A DNA stretch of 64,000 bases, taken from contig JAIEPU010000090.1 of the NCBI GenBank assembly GCA_019748235.1, forward strand, positions 1-64,000. Direction: 5' to 3'. Under the pieces are notes generated by a model. It made no database searches and was not told the origin of the DNA. It saw only the letters and a program-made list of their open reading frames with translations. Shown one piece after another: positions 17,741 through 27,648 of this stretch (position 1 is the stretch's first letter; each line of letters begins with the position of its first letter). The position numbers were made by a program, and so were the translations under genes. This DNA is from a bacterium (GTDB lineage: Bacteria; Planctomycetota; Planctomycetia; Kolteriales; Kolteriaceae).

Positions 17741-18270
17741 TGAACAAAATCGAATCACTCGCCCCCACCCTTGAAGAGTCGGACGTAGAGCCGGGAACAT
17801 CGCCGAATACGACTAGGCCTGCAGACGGAAGCATTCGATCGAATGCAAAGAGGCTACGACAGTCTCTTTTCTCTCTGGGTCGAAATCTGCTTACGGTCGA
17901 TGATTCGACGCTAGATTTGCCCTTTCGTCAATTTCGAGTCTGTCTCGCGCTCTACGGTCGAACCGCTTCGATGTCCGCGATTGGTCGAGAGCTAGGACTT
18001 TCGCTCAGTTCGATGACGCAAATTGCAGACCGGCTGGACCGGGTCGGGTTGGTGGAACGAGTTTCCGCAGGCTCCGACCGCCGAGTCCGGAACTTGAAAT
18101 TAACGGAAAAAGGGGAGTGCCTCATGCGGTCTCATGAGGAGTCCCAACTTCAGCGAATCACGGAGAGCCTACAGTCTCTCTCCAGCGAGCAGACGGAAGA
18201 AGTGCTTCGGACATTGGATATCTTGATTCACGCTTCCGGATCGCAACAAGAGATGGAGCCCCATCGTTAA
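17740..18270 (+). CDS. MarR-family transcriptional regulator of the efflux genes
   Basis: 176 residues. After ~60 variable N-terminal residues comes a winged-helix MarR core: QFRVCLALYGRTASMSAIGR, the recognition helix LSLSSMTQIADRLDRVGLVER, and the wing SAGSDRRVRNLKLTEKG with the conserved D-R-R. C-terminal helices (ESLQSLSSEQTEEVLRTLDIL) form the dimer interface. MarR proteins usually repress their own operon and release DNA on binding a small molecule. It lies 63 bp upstream of macA and divergent from the outer membrane factor gene, so it probably controls the whole pump from the 17.4-17.7 kb gap. Confidence 0.9.
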   Translation: MNKIESLAPTLEESDVEPGTSPNTTRPADGSIRSNAKRLRQSLFSLGRNLLTVDDSTLDLPFRQFRVCLALYGRTASMSAIGRELGLSLSSMTQIADRLDRVGLVERVSAGSDRRVRNLKLTEKGECLMRSHEESQLQRITESLQSLSSEQTEEVLRTLDILIHASGSQQEMEPHR

Positions 18271-18333
18271 AGGAATGCGATTCGTATCAGAGTTTTAGCG
18301 GCTCTTTCGTCAATAGTCGGGGTTAAGTCCTAC

Positions 18334-19734
18334 ATGAGAAAAGCGATTGTTCTCCTCCTTTTGTGCGGCGTAGTTGGTGGAGGAGCCTACTATTATTTCA
18401 CGCACGCCCGAGATTCCAAACCGAATGAAGCTCTCTTCCGAACCGCAAAAGTAACGCGCGGCGATCTACTGGTGACGGTGAGTGCCAACGGCACGGTCGA
18501 GCCGGAAGAAGTCGTGGATGTCGGCACGCAAGTGATGGGACGCATCAAAGAGCTTGGTGTCGATCCACGGGGGAATTCCAATCCCAAGTTCGCCGGGAAA
18601 TCGGTCGACTACGGTTCTCCCGTCGAGAAAGGAATGCTCCTCGCGCAGATCGATCCTTCCATCTATAAGGCGCAATTCGATCAAGCCCACGGAACCGTGG
18701 AGCAAGCGAAGGCAAACGTTTTCCAAAGTGAAGCGAAGTTGATGCAAGCGGATGCCGAGTGGAAGAGAGCCCAGCGTTTGAGATCGCTGAATCTTCGTGG
18801 AACTTCTCCGACCGGTAGTGCGGATTCGAATTCAAATCTCCCCATCAAGGGAATCTCAGACGCCGACTTCATTTTGGCGCAGGCGAATTACGAGATTGCG
18901 AAAGCGAATGTCGAAGTGGCCAAAGCAACGGTGGAGCAGCAAACCGCAACGCTTGCCCTCGCGGATACAAATCTCGGCTACACGACGATTCGATCTCCTG
19001 TCAGTGGGACGATCATTGATCGCCGGGTCAATATCGGTCAGACGGTGGTGGCGAGCTTGAATGCGCCCAGCCTGTTTTTGATCGCACGCGATTTGCGTCG
19101 GATGCAAGTTTGGGCATCGGTCAATGAGGCGGATATCGGTCGAATCAAGGTGGGGACCAAAGTTCATTTCCGAGTCGATGCGTTCCCGGACGACGTCTTT
19201 CGCGGAGAGGTGGTGCAAGTTCGACTCAATGCATCAATGACTCAAAACGTAGTGACGTTCACCGTGGTCATCTACGTGGACAATTCAGATTTGAAACTGC
19301 TCCCCTATTTAACGGCCGACGTCAAGTTCGAAGTGGATGAGCGAAAGGATGTGATGCTCGTACCCAACTCCGCACTCCGTTTCCGCCCCAAGCCGGAGCA
19401 GATCGCGCAAGTACGGGCCTCAGCGGAGACGAAGGCCGCCGCTGTCGAAACGGAAACGAAGACTCCCGAAGAATCATCCGAGGATGAGGCGAAGAGGCGC
19501 GCGACGGCGGGTACCGTATGGGGTATCGATCACGAGTCAGGGCTCCTCTATTCGATTCCTGTGAACGTGGGACTCAGTGATGGGACAATGACTGAAATCT
19601 CGGGGGAACATATCTCCGAAGGAGCAGTCGTGGTCCTGGGTGAGAATCGCACGATCGTAACTGAGGAAGTGAACAATCCACTCGGTCCTCCCAAATTCCG
19701 GGGCAATCGCAGCCAAAACAAGGAAACGAAATGA
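18334..19734 (+). CDS. MacA/HlyD-family periplasmic adaptor subunit
   Basis: 466 residues. An N-terminal signal-anchor (AIVLLLLCGVVGGGAYYYF) is followed by a biotinyl-lipoyl-like half (VTVSANGTVEPEEVVDVGTQ), an alpha-hairpin (residues ~110-210, including KANVEVAKATVEQQTATLAL), the second lipoyl half (LGYTTIRSPVSGTIIDRRVN) and a beta-barrel (MQVWASVNEADIGRIKVGTK). A Glu/Lys/Ala-rich insertion lies near residues 360-395. In MacAB-TolC pumps the adaptor bridges the ABC transporter and the outer membrane channel. Its stop overlaps the macB start (ATGA), so translation is coupled. Confidence 0.92.
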   Translation: MRKAIVLLLLCGVVGGGAYYYFTHARDSKPNEALFRTAKVTRGDLLVTVSANGTVEPEEVVDVGTQVMGRIKELGVDPRGNSNPKFAGKSVDYGSPVEKGMLLAQIDPSIYKAQFDQAHGTVEQAKANVFQSEAKLMQADAEWKRAQRLRSLNLRGTSPTGSADSNSNLPIKGISDADFILAQANYEIAKANVEVAKATVEQQTATLALADTNLGYTTIRSPVSGTIIDRRVNIGQTVVASLNAPSLFLIARDLRRMQVWASVNEADIGRIKVGTKVHFRVDAFPDDVFRGEVVQVRLNASMTQNVVTFTVVIYVDNSDLKLLPYLTADVKFEVDERKDVMLVPNSALRFRPKPEQIAQVRASAETKAAAVETETKTPEESSEDEAKRRATAGTVWGIDHESGLLYSIPVNVGLSDGTMTEISGEHISEGAVVVLGENRTIVTEEVNNPLGPPKFRGNRSQNKETK

Positions 19735-22088
19735 CGATGCAGCCGGAGAACGTCCAGGACGATTCGCCGGATCTCATCCGGCTCGAAAACATCGTTAAGA
19801 CATACCAAGTCGGCGAGGTGGACGTTCCTGTTTTGAAGGGGGTCTCGTTCTCGATCAAACGCGGCGAGCTCGTCGCACTCATGGGAGCGTCTGGTTCCGG
19901 CAAAAGCACTCTCATGAATATCCTCGGATGCCTTGATCGTCCGACATCGGGACATTATTGGCTAGACGGCCGTGAGGTCGGCGGACTGTCACCGGACGAA
20001 CGTGCGCTCGTCCGCACGGCGAAGCTCGGATTCGTCTTTCAGAGTTTCAACCTTCTCCCTCGCACAACCGCCATGAACAACGTGCTCATGCCGCTTGATT
20101 ACTCTCCTGCGCCTCCCACCGCCGGCAAATCCGTCGAGCGAGCCTATGAACTATTAGTCCGGGTCGGACTGGAGGAACGACTTGATCACGTTCCTTCCAA
20201 GATGTCGGGAGGCCAGCAGCAACGGGTTGCCATCGCGCGATCCCTCATCAATCAGCCGGCTCTGTTGCTTGCTGATGAACCGACCGGAAATCTCGACTCA
20301 AAGACCAGCGTTGAAATCCTGCGAATGTTTCAAGAGCTCAATGCCGCTGGCATCACCGTCGTGCTGGTCACTCACGACCCAAAGGTCGCGAGTTACGCCC
20401 ATCGTACGATTCGCGTGAAGGACGGTTTAATTGAAGAAGATGTATGGAACAACGATCGCGAATTGCTCTCATCGCCGACGAACGGTCATCATCTCCCGGC
20501 GGCATCCCCTTCCCTCTACTCGAACGGGAATGGTGCAAACGGCCACGGAATGAATCTACTCGAAAGTGTTCATGAGAGCGGGTCCGCAGTTGCCACTTTA
20601 GAGGCTCCCGCCGCAGCCCTTGTGGCAGAGACCGAGACGAAGATCACCGCCTCCAAGCCGATCACCAAGAATAAAACTCCCGTGCGCGCCAGCTTTCTGG
20701 TTTCGGTCATGCCGACAACACTTCGCACGGCGATGAACGCCCTACGGCGAAACAAAATGCGGTCCGCCCTGACGACCCTCGGCATCATCATCGGCGTCGC
20801 GGCTGTCATCGCAATGGTTGAGATCAGCCAAGGCTCGAAAGCCTATCTGATGAAAACTATGTCGACGATGGGCGCGAACAACCTTCTCGTGCAGTCGGGT
20901 GCCGCCTCGAGCGGTGGAATCAATTTTGGATCGGGAAGCGAGAAAACACTGACCCCCTCTGACGCGGAGGAGATCGGCAAGCAGTGCATGGGAATCGCGG
21001 CCGTCGCGCCAGTCGTGCAAATTTCGGGTCAAGTCGTTCACGGCAACCGGAACTGGATTCCGATGTCGATCTACGGCACCACCCCTGACTACCTCATCGT
21101 TCGCGATTTTAACGGCATGGAAGAAGGTGAAATGTTCACCGATCAGGACGTTCGCGCCGGCATTAAAGTATGCGTCATCGGCGCGACCCTGGTTCGCGAA
21201 CTCTTCGACGGTGCATCTCCGATTGGGAAAGACATTCGCATCCAAAACGTTTCACTCCGCGTGGTAGGTGTGCTCGCGCGTAAGGGTGCGAACATGATGG
21301 GGATGGATCAGGACGATCTGGTCATTGCACCCTGGACCACGATCAAGTTTCGCGTGTCCGGCTCGAATAGTGGCGGAGCCAGCCGTGGATCGACGACGGC
21401 GAGCGCGTTGTCCGGCGCTGTTTCTACCAAGATCAATAGTCTCAACAACCTGTATCCCGGCGGCAATACTCTCTTCCCGCAGAAGTCAGAGTCACAAGCA
21501 GCGAATTATCCGCAGCCGGTCCGGTTTACGCATGTTGATCAGATTCTTTGCAAAGCGTCATCGGCGGAGGAGATTCCGCTTGCGATGTCGCAGATCACCG
21601 AACTTCTGCACGAGCGACATCACATTCGCGAGGGGAAAAACAACGACTTCAATATTCGGGACATGAGCGAAATGCTCAAGGCGCTGACCTCAATGACCAC
21701 CATGATGGGGGCGCTCCTGCTCATTGTCGCGTTCATTTCTCTTGCCGTCGGCGGAGTCGGCATCATGAACATCATGCTCGTTTCAGTAACTGAACGAACA
21801 CGCGAAATTGGACTCCGCATGGCGGTTGGTGCGCGCGGATTCCAGATCTTGCGACAATTCCTCGTGGAATCGATCGTCCTTTGTCTATTTGGCGGTGCGG
21901 CGGGAATCGCACTCGGTCAGTTCGTTGCATTCGCCGTTTGGTTTTTCCTTCGCTGGCCGATTGAAGCCTCTTACCCGGCCGTCTTCGCGGCGTTCGGTGT
22001 TTCGGCGACGATCGGCATCACCTTCGGATTCTATCCTGCATGGAAAGCGTCTCGGCTCGATCCGATCGACGCACTGCGATACGAATAG
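19731..22088 (+). CDS. MacB-type ABC transporter (fused ATPase and permease)
   Basis: 785 residues. The ATPase half has Walker A (GASGSGKST), a Q-loop (FVFQSFNLLP), the signature MSGGQQQRVAIARSL and Walker B (LLLADEPTGNLDS). A ~75-residue Asn/Ala/Gly-rich linker follows, then the MacB_PCD/FtsX permease: span 1 (RSALTTLGIIIGVAAVIAMV), a large periplasmic domain, and three C-terminal spans (including LLIVAFISLAVGGVGIMNIM and VTERTREIGLRMAVGARG). MacB family pumps export macrolides, peptides or lipoprotein-like substrates from the periplasm; the substrate here is unknown. It sits last in the marR-macA-macB operon. Confidence 0.94.
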   Translation: MTMQPENVQDDSPDLIRLENIVKTYQVGEVDVPVLKGVSFSIKRGELVALMGASGSGKSTLMNILGCLDRPTSGHYWLDGREVGGLSPDERALVRTAKLGFVFQSFNLLPRTTAMNNVLMPLDYSPAPPTAGKSVERAYELLVRVGLEERLDHVPSKMSGGQQQRVAIARSLINQPALLLADEPTGNLDSKTSVEILRMFQELNAAGITVVLVTHDPKVASYAHRTIRVKDGLIEEDVWNNDRELLSSPTNGHHLPAASPSLYSNGNGANGHGMNLLESVHESGSAVATLEAPAAALVAETETKITASKPITKNKTPVRASFLVSVMPTTLRTAMNALRRNKMRSALTTLGIIIGVAAVIAMVEISQGSKAYLMKTMSTMGANNLLVQSGAASSGGINFGSGSEKTLTPSDAEEIGKQCMGIAAVAPVVQISGQVVHGNRNWIPMSIYGTTPDYLIVRDFNGMEEGEMFTDQDVRAGIKVCVIGATLVRELFDGASPIGKDIRIQNVSLRVVGVLARKGANMMGMDQDDLVIAPWTTIKFRVSGSNSGGASRGSTTASALSGAVSTKINSLNNLYPGGNTLFPQKSESQAANYPQPVRFTHVDQILCKASSAEEIPLAMSQITELLHERHHIREGKNNDFNIRDMSEMLKALTSMTTMMGALLLIVAFISLAVGGVGIMNIMLVSVTERTREIGLRMAVGARGFQILRQFLVESIVLCLFGGAAGIALGQFVAFAVWFFLRWPIEASYPAVFAAFGVSATIGITFGFYPAWKASRLDPIDALRYE

Positions 22089-22214
22089 CCCACCGTGCAC
22101 AGTATTCATGTGAGCGTGACCGGCCCTTTTATTTATTCTCTTCGAAGCTTGAATTGCATGTCAGGCGAACTGTAGGCTTGGGGAATAGAAATATTCCCAG
22201 TCAAGGAGTTCGCC

Positions 22215-24950
22215 GTGCGGTCGCCTCCATCCAATTCTCTTCATTTCGTCGTTTTGTCCGCTTGTTTGATCCAAACGATTTCTACGGTGAATGGTCATGC
22301 TGACGAATGGGTGGGAATCGTCATCAATAACAAGACGAACGATCCCATTGAGGGAGCGTTCGTCGGTGTCATTGATCCAGAGTCGAACGAAATAGACCCG
22401 AAGCTATTCGCCATCACCGCCGGTGACGGACAATTCAAACTTAATGTCGATGGCACGAAGCGTCCCACACTCTGCGTTGCTGGGATGGGTTTCGCCCCCC
22501 AAAAAGTGACATTGAAACAAGTAAATGAAGGAAACCCAAATCCCGTTCAGATTTCGCTGGAACGAGGAGGATTTGTCCTCGAAGGAAAAATCACTGATCC
22601 GTCGGGAAAGCCCATTAAGGGAGCGACGATCATCATCGAAGATGTCGTACGTGGACACTCCGATGAGCAGGGCAACTACCGCGTCGATCGAATTCCACCT
22701 GTGAATCGGGGCGGAACTCTAAAAGGTCATCCACGTACATCGCTATATCCCATTGTTTCGCATCCCGATTATGTTGCGAAGGATGCCTTTCAACTCAAGA
22801 TCTCAATTGCTGACGGAAAACTGGTCAAGGATTTCACTCTCGATCCTGGCGCTTCCGTTGAAGGTACCGTCACCTCTAAAGTAGACGGCAAACCTCCCAA
22901 GGGAATCGAGATAACAGCCGGTCAAGACCGCTTCGGAAGTAATGTCCACCGCTACACCGCCAAGACGGATGAGCATGGAAAATATCGACTTAAAGGAGTT
23001 CCCGTTGGCCCGCAAGTGCTTCACGCTTTAAGTGAAGAATGGTCCCCCGCGATCGCACGGCTGACACTCGTGGGGGAAACGACGTCTCATCACGACTTCA
23101 CCATGGAACCGGGCGAAGACGTCTCTGGAAAGGTCGTCGATTCCAAGGGTCACGGGGTAGAGAAAGCCTGGATCATCACCGATACGTGGCAATCCGCGCG
23201 AATGTTCAAGCGCGAGGCATACTCCGACGCTGACGGCAAATTCACTCTTAAACACATGCCTTCCACCTCTGTTCAGGGAGATGTGCTAAAGAAAGGATTC
23301 GTATCCTCCCGCCGAAATTCCTTCATCCCAGGGAAAGCGGAACTCGTCATCATATTGAGTAGCCCAGGCGGTCTTTCGGGTCGACTCTTGGATGCAAAGA
23401 CAAAAGAGCCCGTGCGGGAATTCAGAGTCGCTCGCGCTGCCGCGCAGTCGGGCCGCGATCAGCTTTATTGGACCGAGGGACAACCGCAAAAGAGTGAGGA
23501 TGGCTCGTTCCATTTGGAAGAGTCAGAGTTTCAATCCCCCAATCTCTTTATTCAGTTCCGTTCCGACGGATACCGATCGGGCCCCATTCCTCCGATTGCA
23601 TTGAAGGCAGGACAAACTATCCAGAATCGGGAAATACTTCTGGAACCGAGCACCCCGGTGACGGGGTTCGTCAAAAACGAGGCAGGCGAACCTGTTTCTG
23701 GAGCCACTGTTCGATTCTTTCCCTTGAAGAGTTGGTCTCCGTACCATGAAGATTTTGATCCAACGAAGCAGAAGGACCCTCAATCAACGACAAGCACAAA
23801 GACTGATGGATCGTTCGTATGGAAGAATGCTGAATCGCGCGATTACGGGGTCTTTGCATTCAAGGTAGGTGTCGGCTACGCGATTATCGGTGATTTATCC
23901 AAAGAATCATCGAATGATTTGCCTGAGATCAGACTCCAACCGTTCGCCTCCATTGAGGGGATCGTTTACGAGGGTGGCAATCCACTCCCGAGCGCTCCAG
24001 TGAATCTCTCGATCGATCGCAGGCATACGACTTCACTCTCAGACGCCGTCACTCGTCGTTACCAACAGTCCGCCGTCACCGATCGAGAGGGACGATACCG
24101 ATTCGACCATGTTCTTGGAAACACTCACTACAGAATCTATCTCAAAGAACCGACCTCTAAGGGTCTGGGTGGACGTTACGCCCGAAATGAGCCCATCTAT
24201 GCCCGTTCAGGCGAGCATGCAGTCTGTATTATCGGCGGGGAGACAGGCTCAAAAGTGTCGGGTCGTATTAGCGCGTCGCACGAGACATCGGTGGTAGGAG
24301 CGGAAGTATCACTCTCCACGATTGGCGGGTCGGGGAGCAAGCATTATGCCACTCGAGCGAACGCCAAAGGGGAATATGAACTACGGAGTATCGCGCCCGG
24401 AACTTACAATTTGCGGGTCGAAGGGCTCGCGAATAATAACAATCCTCGTCTCTATCACTACCAACGAATTCGAGTCTTGCCAAATCAAGATCTAACAAGC
24501 GATGTCAGTATTCTTCCAAGGATCCGCATTCTGCCTGGGATCACTCTCGAAGATGCCAAGATCGTTGATGTACAAAATCAGCCACTCAACACCGGAGGAG
24601 AGCGGGCCCTAGTTTGGTTTTATTATCCTGACTATGAACCTTCGACGGTCCATATCAACACCATTCGTGAATCGATTCCCAAGCTGAAGGCGGCTCACAT
24701 CCGGGTCATCCCAGTGATCGAGGAGTTTGTCGACCCAGAACTCGTCGAAAAGGGACTTCATCCGATCAAGGAGGTGGTGACACCTCACGTCATGTCAATG
24801 ATCGATCTTCGTCAGTTTCAGAAGAAGTATGAGTTCCCCAATGCGGATAGTTCAGCGCTGCTCCTTCTGGATTCCACTCGAAAAGTGATCGCGGTTATCC
24901 ATACACCAGCGGATTTACAAGCAGCTCTCGAACGAGGAGAGACGCCATGA
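22215..24950 (+). CDS. Secreted protein with repeated carboxypeptidase-regulatory-like domains and a degenerate thioredoxin-like end
   Basis: 911 residues from GTG 22215, which follows AAGGAG at ideal spacing. A signal peptide (LHFVVLSACLIQTISTVNGHA) leads into at least seven CarboxypepD_reg/SdrD-B-like modules, each with a DxxGxF/Y-type core (DGQFKLNV, DEQGNYRVDRIP, DEHGKYRLKGVP, DADGKFTLKHMP, DREGRYRFDHVL). The last ~130 residues resemble a thioredoxin fold (ERALVWFYYPDYEP ... SSALLLLDSTRKVIAVIH) but lack a CxxC pair. Such multi-domain exported proteins are common in planctomycetes and probably act at the cell surface. The stop overlaps the next gene's start (ATGA), so the two are co-translated. 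Confidence 0.85.
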   Translation: MRSPPSNSLHFVVLSACLIQTISTVNGHADEWVGIVINNKTNDPIEGAFVGVIDPESNEIDPKLFAITAGDGQFKLNVDGTKRPTLCVAGMGFAPQKVTLKQVNEGNPNPVQISLERGGFVLEGKITDPSGKPIKGATIIIEDVVRGHSDEQGNYRVDRIPPVNRGGTLKGHPRTSLYPIVSHPDYVAKDAFQLKISIADGKLVKDFTLDPGASVEGTVTSKVDGKPPKGIEITAGQDRFGSNVHRYTAKTDEHGKYRLKGVPVGPQVLHALSEEWSPAIARLTLVGETTSHHDFTMEPGEDVSGKVVDSKGHGVEKAWIITDTWQSARMFKREAYSDADGKFTLKHMPSTSVQGDVLKKGFVSSRRNSFIPGKAELVIILSSPGGLSGRLLDAKTKEPVREFRVARAAAQSGRDQLYWTEGQPQKSEDGSFHLEESEFQSPNLFIQFRSDGYRSGPIPPIALKAGQTIQNREILLEPSTPVTGFVKNEAGEPVSGATVRFFPLKSWSPYHEDFDPTKQKDPQSTTSTKTDGSFVWKNAESRDYGVFAFKVGVGYAIIGDLSKESSNDLPEIRLQPFASIEGIVYEGGNPLPSAPVNLSIDRRHTTSLSDAVTRRYQQSAVTDREGRYRFDHVLGNTHYRIYLKEPTSKGLGGRYARNEPIYARSGEHAVCIIGGETGSKVSGRISASHETSVVGAEVSLSTIGGSGSKHYATRANAKGEYELRSIAPGTYNLRVEGLANNNNPRLYHYQRIRVLPNQDLTSDVSILPRIRILPGITLEDAKIVDVQNQPLNTGGERALVWFYYPDYEPSTVHINTIRESIPKLKAAHIRVIPVIEEFVDPELVEKGLHPIKEVVTPHVMSMIDLRQFQKKYEFPNADSSALLLLDSTRKVIAVIHTPADLQAALERGETP

Positions 24951-26329
24951 ACCAGCGACTGAGTATTTCCTGCATCATTCTTGTGACTGTCCTATTCGCC
25001 TCGCTACTTCGTGCGGACGAATTGATCAATCTCGCTTCCGACCCCGTGCCCGACGAGCGCATTATCAATCGCGATCATCCTCTGTTGTCGCCTCGATCAC
25101 TGCTTACGAAGGCTTCTTCTCAGGTGCCGAGTGGACTCTCAATTCCCAATGATTCATTGCCAACACTTGTATCTGCCTCGCTCAAGTTCAGGACTGAGAA
25201 TTATTTCATCTATGCGTGGACGGAAGGGGGACAATACCACTTCGCCCTCCAACATGACGGACGAATAGTGGCACAAGCGAAAGATGCCAATCCCACTACC
25301 TCCGCGCGCTATGTATCACTCCCTTTCTCAGATAAGACACACTCAGTCCCACTCTATTTACAGGCGGGAGGTGGAGAAAGGGCTCCGTGGCTTCGCTATT
25401 TCATCGCGGAGCAAATGGCTGGAACGTGGAAGGTAGGGGATCGATCGATCAAGGTGGGGCTCATCGACTACAGCCATGAACAACACTATGGAAGTCCCAC
25501 AGACGTATCCATTCTTTTGGATGTCGACGAAGATGGCGAATTCGACATGAGCGGTTCTTCGATTGAGGTGCTCGAAGCAGAAAAGGAGTATCAACTCGCT
25601 GGCCAAGTGTTTCAACTCATTCCCGATCCGAACGAACAGGGCATTCACGTGAAGACAGTCACATCAACGACGACGAATCCATTTATCCTCTCTCCGTTGA
25701 TTTCGGGTCACGAAGCGCCGAACTTTTCAGCGGAAGATTTCGACGGCAAGGCGGTCAAGCTTTCGGACTATCGAGGGAAGTTCGTCTTTATCGATGTCTG
25801 GGCCACTTGGTGCGGCCCATGTGTTGGGGAGATTCCTAACGTCCAGGCTGCGGCAATCAAATACAAGGATGCGCCGCTTGCCATCATCGGCGTGTCCATT
25901 GACGACGACATGGATCGAGCAGTAACGTTTGTTGAAAGTAAGAAGCTGACCTATTCTCAACTTTGGTGCGAAGGAGGATGGCAGAGCGACATCTGCAAGC
26001 AGTATCAAGTCGACGGCATTCCCGCGACCTTTCTCATCGATCCCGAGGGAAAGCTTCTTCTCACGAATCTAAGAGGCAGCCAACTGGAGACAGCGCTCCA
26101 GTATGTTGCGACAGCCGAGACTGATGCCAGTAAGAAATTCTTCCTTGATGCCGTAAGCAGGGAGCAATTGATGAAAAAGCTCTCCGCCTACTACCAGGAT
26201 GGGGACTACGAGAAATCAAAAGCGATTGTTGACGACATTCTGGCCCGCGGAGGGCTCAACCCAAAAGATGAGCGAAACTTCCGCAGGATCCAAAAGAACA
26301 TCGAGATCGAATTGGAGGAAACACGTTAG
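24947..26329 (+). CDS. Exported TlpA-like thioredoxin-domain protein
   Basis: 460 residues. The signal peptide (ISCIILVTVLFASLLRADE) is followed by ~220 residues of unrecognised beta-rich sequence, then a TlpA/ResA-type domain beginning EAPNFSAEDFDGKAVKLSDY with the redox motif WATWCGPC and the cis-proline segment VDGIPATFLIDPEGK. A helical C-terminal tail (residues ~390-460) ends the protein. TlpA-family proteins reduce or isomerise disulfides of exported proteins on the outer face of the membrane. Translational coupling to the preceding repeat protein, which carries a CxxC-less thioredoxin-like end, suggests they work as a pair. Confidence 0.88.
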   Translation: MNQRLSISCIILVTVLFASLLRADELINLASDPVPDERIINRDHPLLSPRSLLTKASSQVPSGLSIPNDSLPTLVSASLKFRTENYFIYAWTEGGQYHFALQHDGRIVAQAKDANPTTSARYVSLPFSDKTHSVPLYLQAGGGERAPWLRYFIAEQMAGTWKVGDRSIKVGLIDYSHEQHYGSPTDVSILLDVDEDGEFDMSGSSIEVLEAEKEYQLAGQVFQLIPDPNEQGIHVKTVTSTTTNPFILSPLISGHEAPNFSAEDFDGKAVKLSDYRGKFVFIDVWATWCGPCVGEIPNVQAAAIKYKDAPLAIIGVSIDDDMDRAVTFVESKKLTYSQLWCEGGWQSDICKQYQVDGIPATFLIDPEGKLLLTNLRGSQLETALQYVATAETDASKKFFLDAVSREQLMKKLSAYYQDGDYEKSKAIVDDILARGGLNPKDERNFRRIQKNIEIELEETR

Positions 26330-27648
26330 TCTGCGAATGCTTTTGATTGCTGTAAGCTCTCGACAGACGGAACGGATGCGGGCGCTGCCTCGCTGATGAA
26401 TTCACTTCTGTATGCGAGAAGCCACGGAACGGAAAAGAGTAGCACTCCCACTGCCACCACTACGGCAGGCGTGAATGATGACGTATTCCAGGTATATCCG
26501 ACGGCGAGCGCGACCAGACTGACCAGTCTCAACAACTCCGTTCCCAGAGCCCACTCGCGGCGATCGAACAATGCTCCGATGGAGACTAGCGATAGAGTCA
26601 CGAATGTTGCCGGAACGAGCAATTCCCAAAACGTCATACCACGGGAAGCGAGAACCATCAGCGATACCACCAGCGTGATGACGAAGTGAAGTGCAATGTA
26701 TCCATACAAACCTCGCGGAGCCCGGCGATCGTATTTGACCTCTGTATCCGGTGTCACTTCGGGAGGATGTGGTCGAGGCGTCAACCCGCGCGGTCGCCAA
26801 TCGGGAGGCATGAACCAGACCCAAAACTTATCGCTCCAATACGGCGCGGCCTTGCATTCCTCCCATATTTCGACGAACTGATGAAAGTTCGCCCAAAGCG
26901 GGTTCCAACTCGATAGCGGCTTGGTGATGCCGTAAACCACCGGTTCGTCTTCCACTTGAAACGTGCCGAACATGCGGTCCCAAATGATGAGGATCCCCGC
27001 ATGATTCTTGTCGAGATACTTCGGATTCCGCCCATGATGCACGCGGTGATGCGAGGGAGTATTGAAGATCGTCTCAAACCAACCGAGCTTGCCGATTGTT
27101 TTGGTGTGAATCCAGAATTGGTAAATCGTGTTAAAAGCGCTCATGCTGACAAACCAGACCGGTGGAAAGCCGATCCAGGCGAGCGGCAGATAGAAAACCC
27201 AACTAAAGCAGGCCTGAAACGTCCCTTGTCGAAGGGCGACCGCTAGATTGTACTCTTCGCTCTGATGATGAACGATGTGCCCCGCCCACGGAGCATTCGC
27301 TTCATGACTAATACGGTGAAACCAATAGTAACAGAAATCGACACCCAGGAAGAGAACGACGGCGGCGATCCATTTTTCTGCAACCGAAAATGTCGACATA
27401 TCGAGCATGGCATAGTTGTTGTAAATGCTCAAATAGCCGGCGAAGAGAATCGTCTTCATGAAAATCCCCAGCACTTGCTGAAGGATGCCGCATGATAGGT
27501 CGTTAATCGTGTCGTTTAATCGGTACAGGTGCTTATTGCTGATCCAACCGTAGATTGCTTCGACAGCCATCAGGATGAAGAAAACGGGAATGGCATAAGT
27601 GACATAGGGAGTGTTGCTCCCAAGTACGGTATCGATCCAAGTCTGCAT
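26326..27648 (-). CDS. Sterol desaturase / fatty acid hydroxylase superfamily membrane enzyme
   Basis: About 440 residues from ATG 27648 (MQTWIDTVLGSNTPYV); the frame opens at 27732 but those extra residues are not membrane-like. The three histidine boxes of the di-iron superfamily are present: HRISHE, HIVHHQSE and HRVHHGRN. Several hydrophobic spans surround them and extra spans follow at the C-terminus, giving the long form seen in alkylglycerol-monooxygenase-like members. Family members use O2 to hydroxylate or desaturate lipids. It ends 4 bp inside the convergent thioredoxin gene. The substrate is not known. Confidence 0.87.
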   Translation of the reverse strand: MQTWIDTVLGSNTPYVTYAIPVFFILMAVEAIYGWISNKHLYRLNDTINDLSCGILQQVLGIFMKTILFAGYLSIYNNYAMLDMSTFSVAEKWIAAVVLFLGVDFCYYWFHRISHEANAPWAGHIVHHQSEEYNLAVALRQGTFQACFSWVFYLPLAWIGFPPVWFVSMSAFNTIYQFWIHTKTIGKLGWFETIFNTPSHHRVHHGRNPKYLDKNHAGILIIWDRMFGTFQVEDEPVVYGITKPLSSWNPLWANFHQFVEIWEECKAAPYWSDKFWVWFMPPDWRPRGLTPRPHPPEVTPDTEVKYDRRAPRGLYGYIALHFVITLVVSLMVLASRGMTFWELLVPATFVTLSLVSIGALFDRREWALGTELLRLVSLVALAVGYTWNTSSFTPAVVVAVGVLLFSVPWLLAYRSEFISEAAPASVPSVESLQQSKAFAD

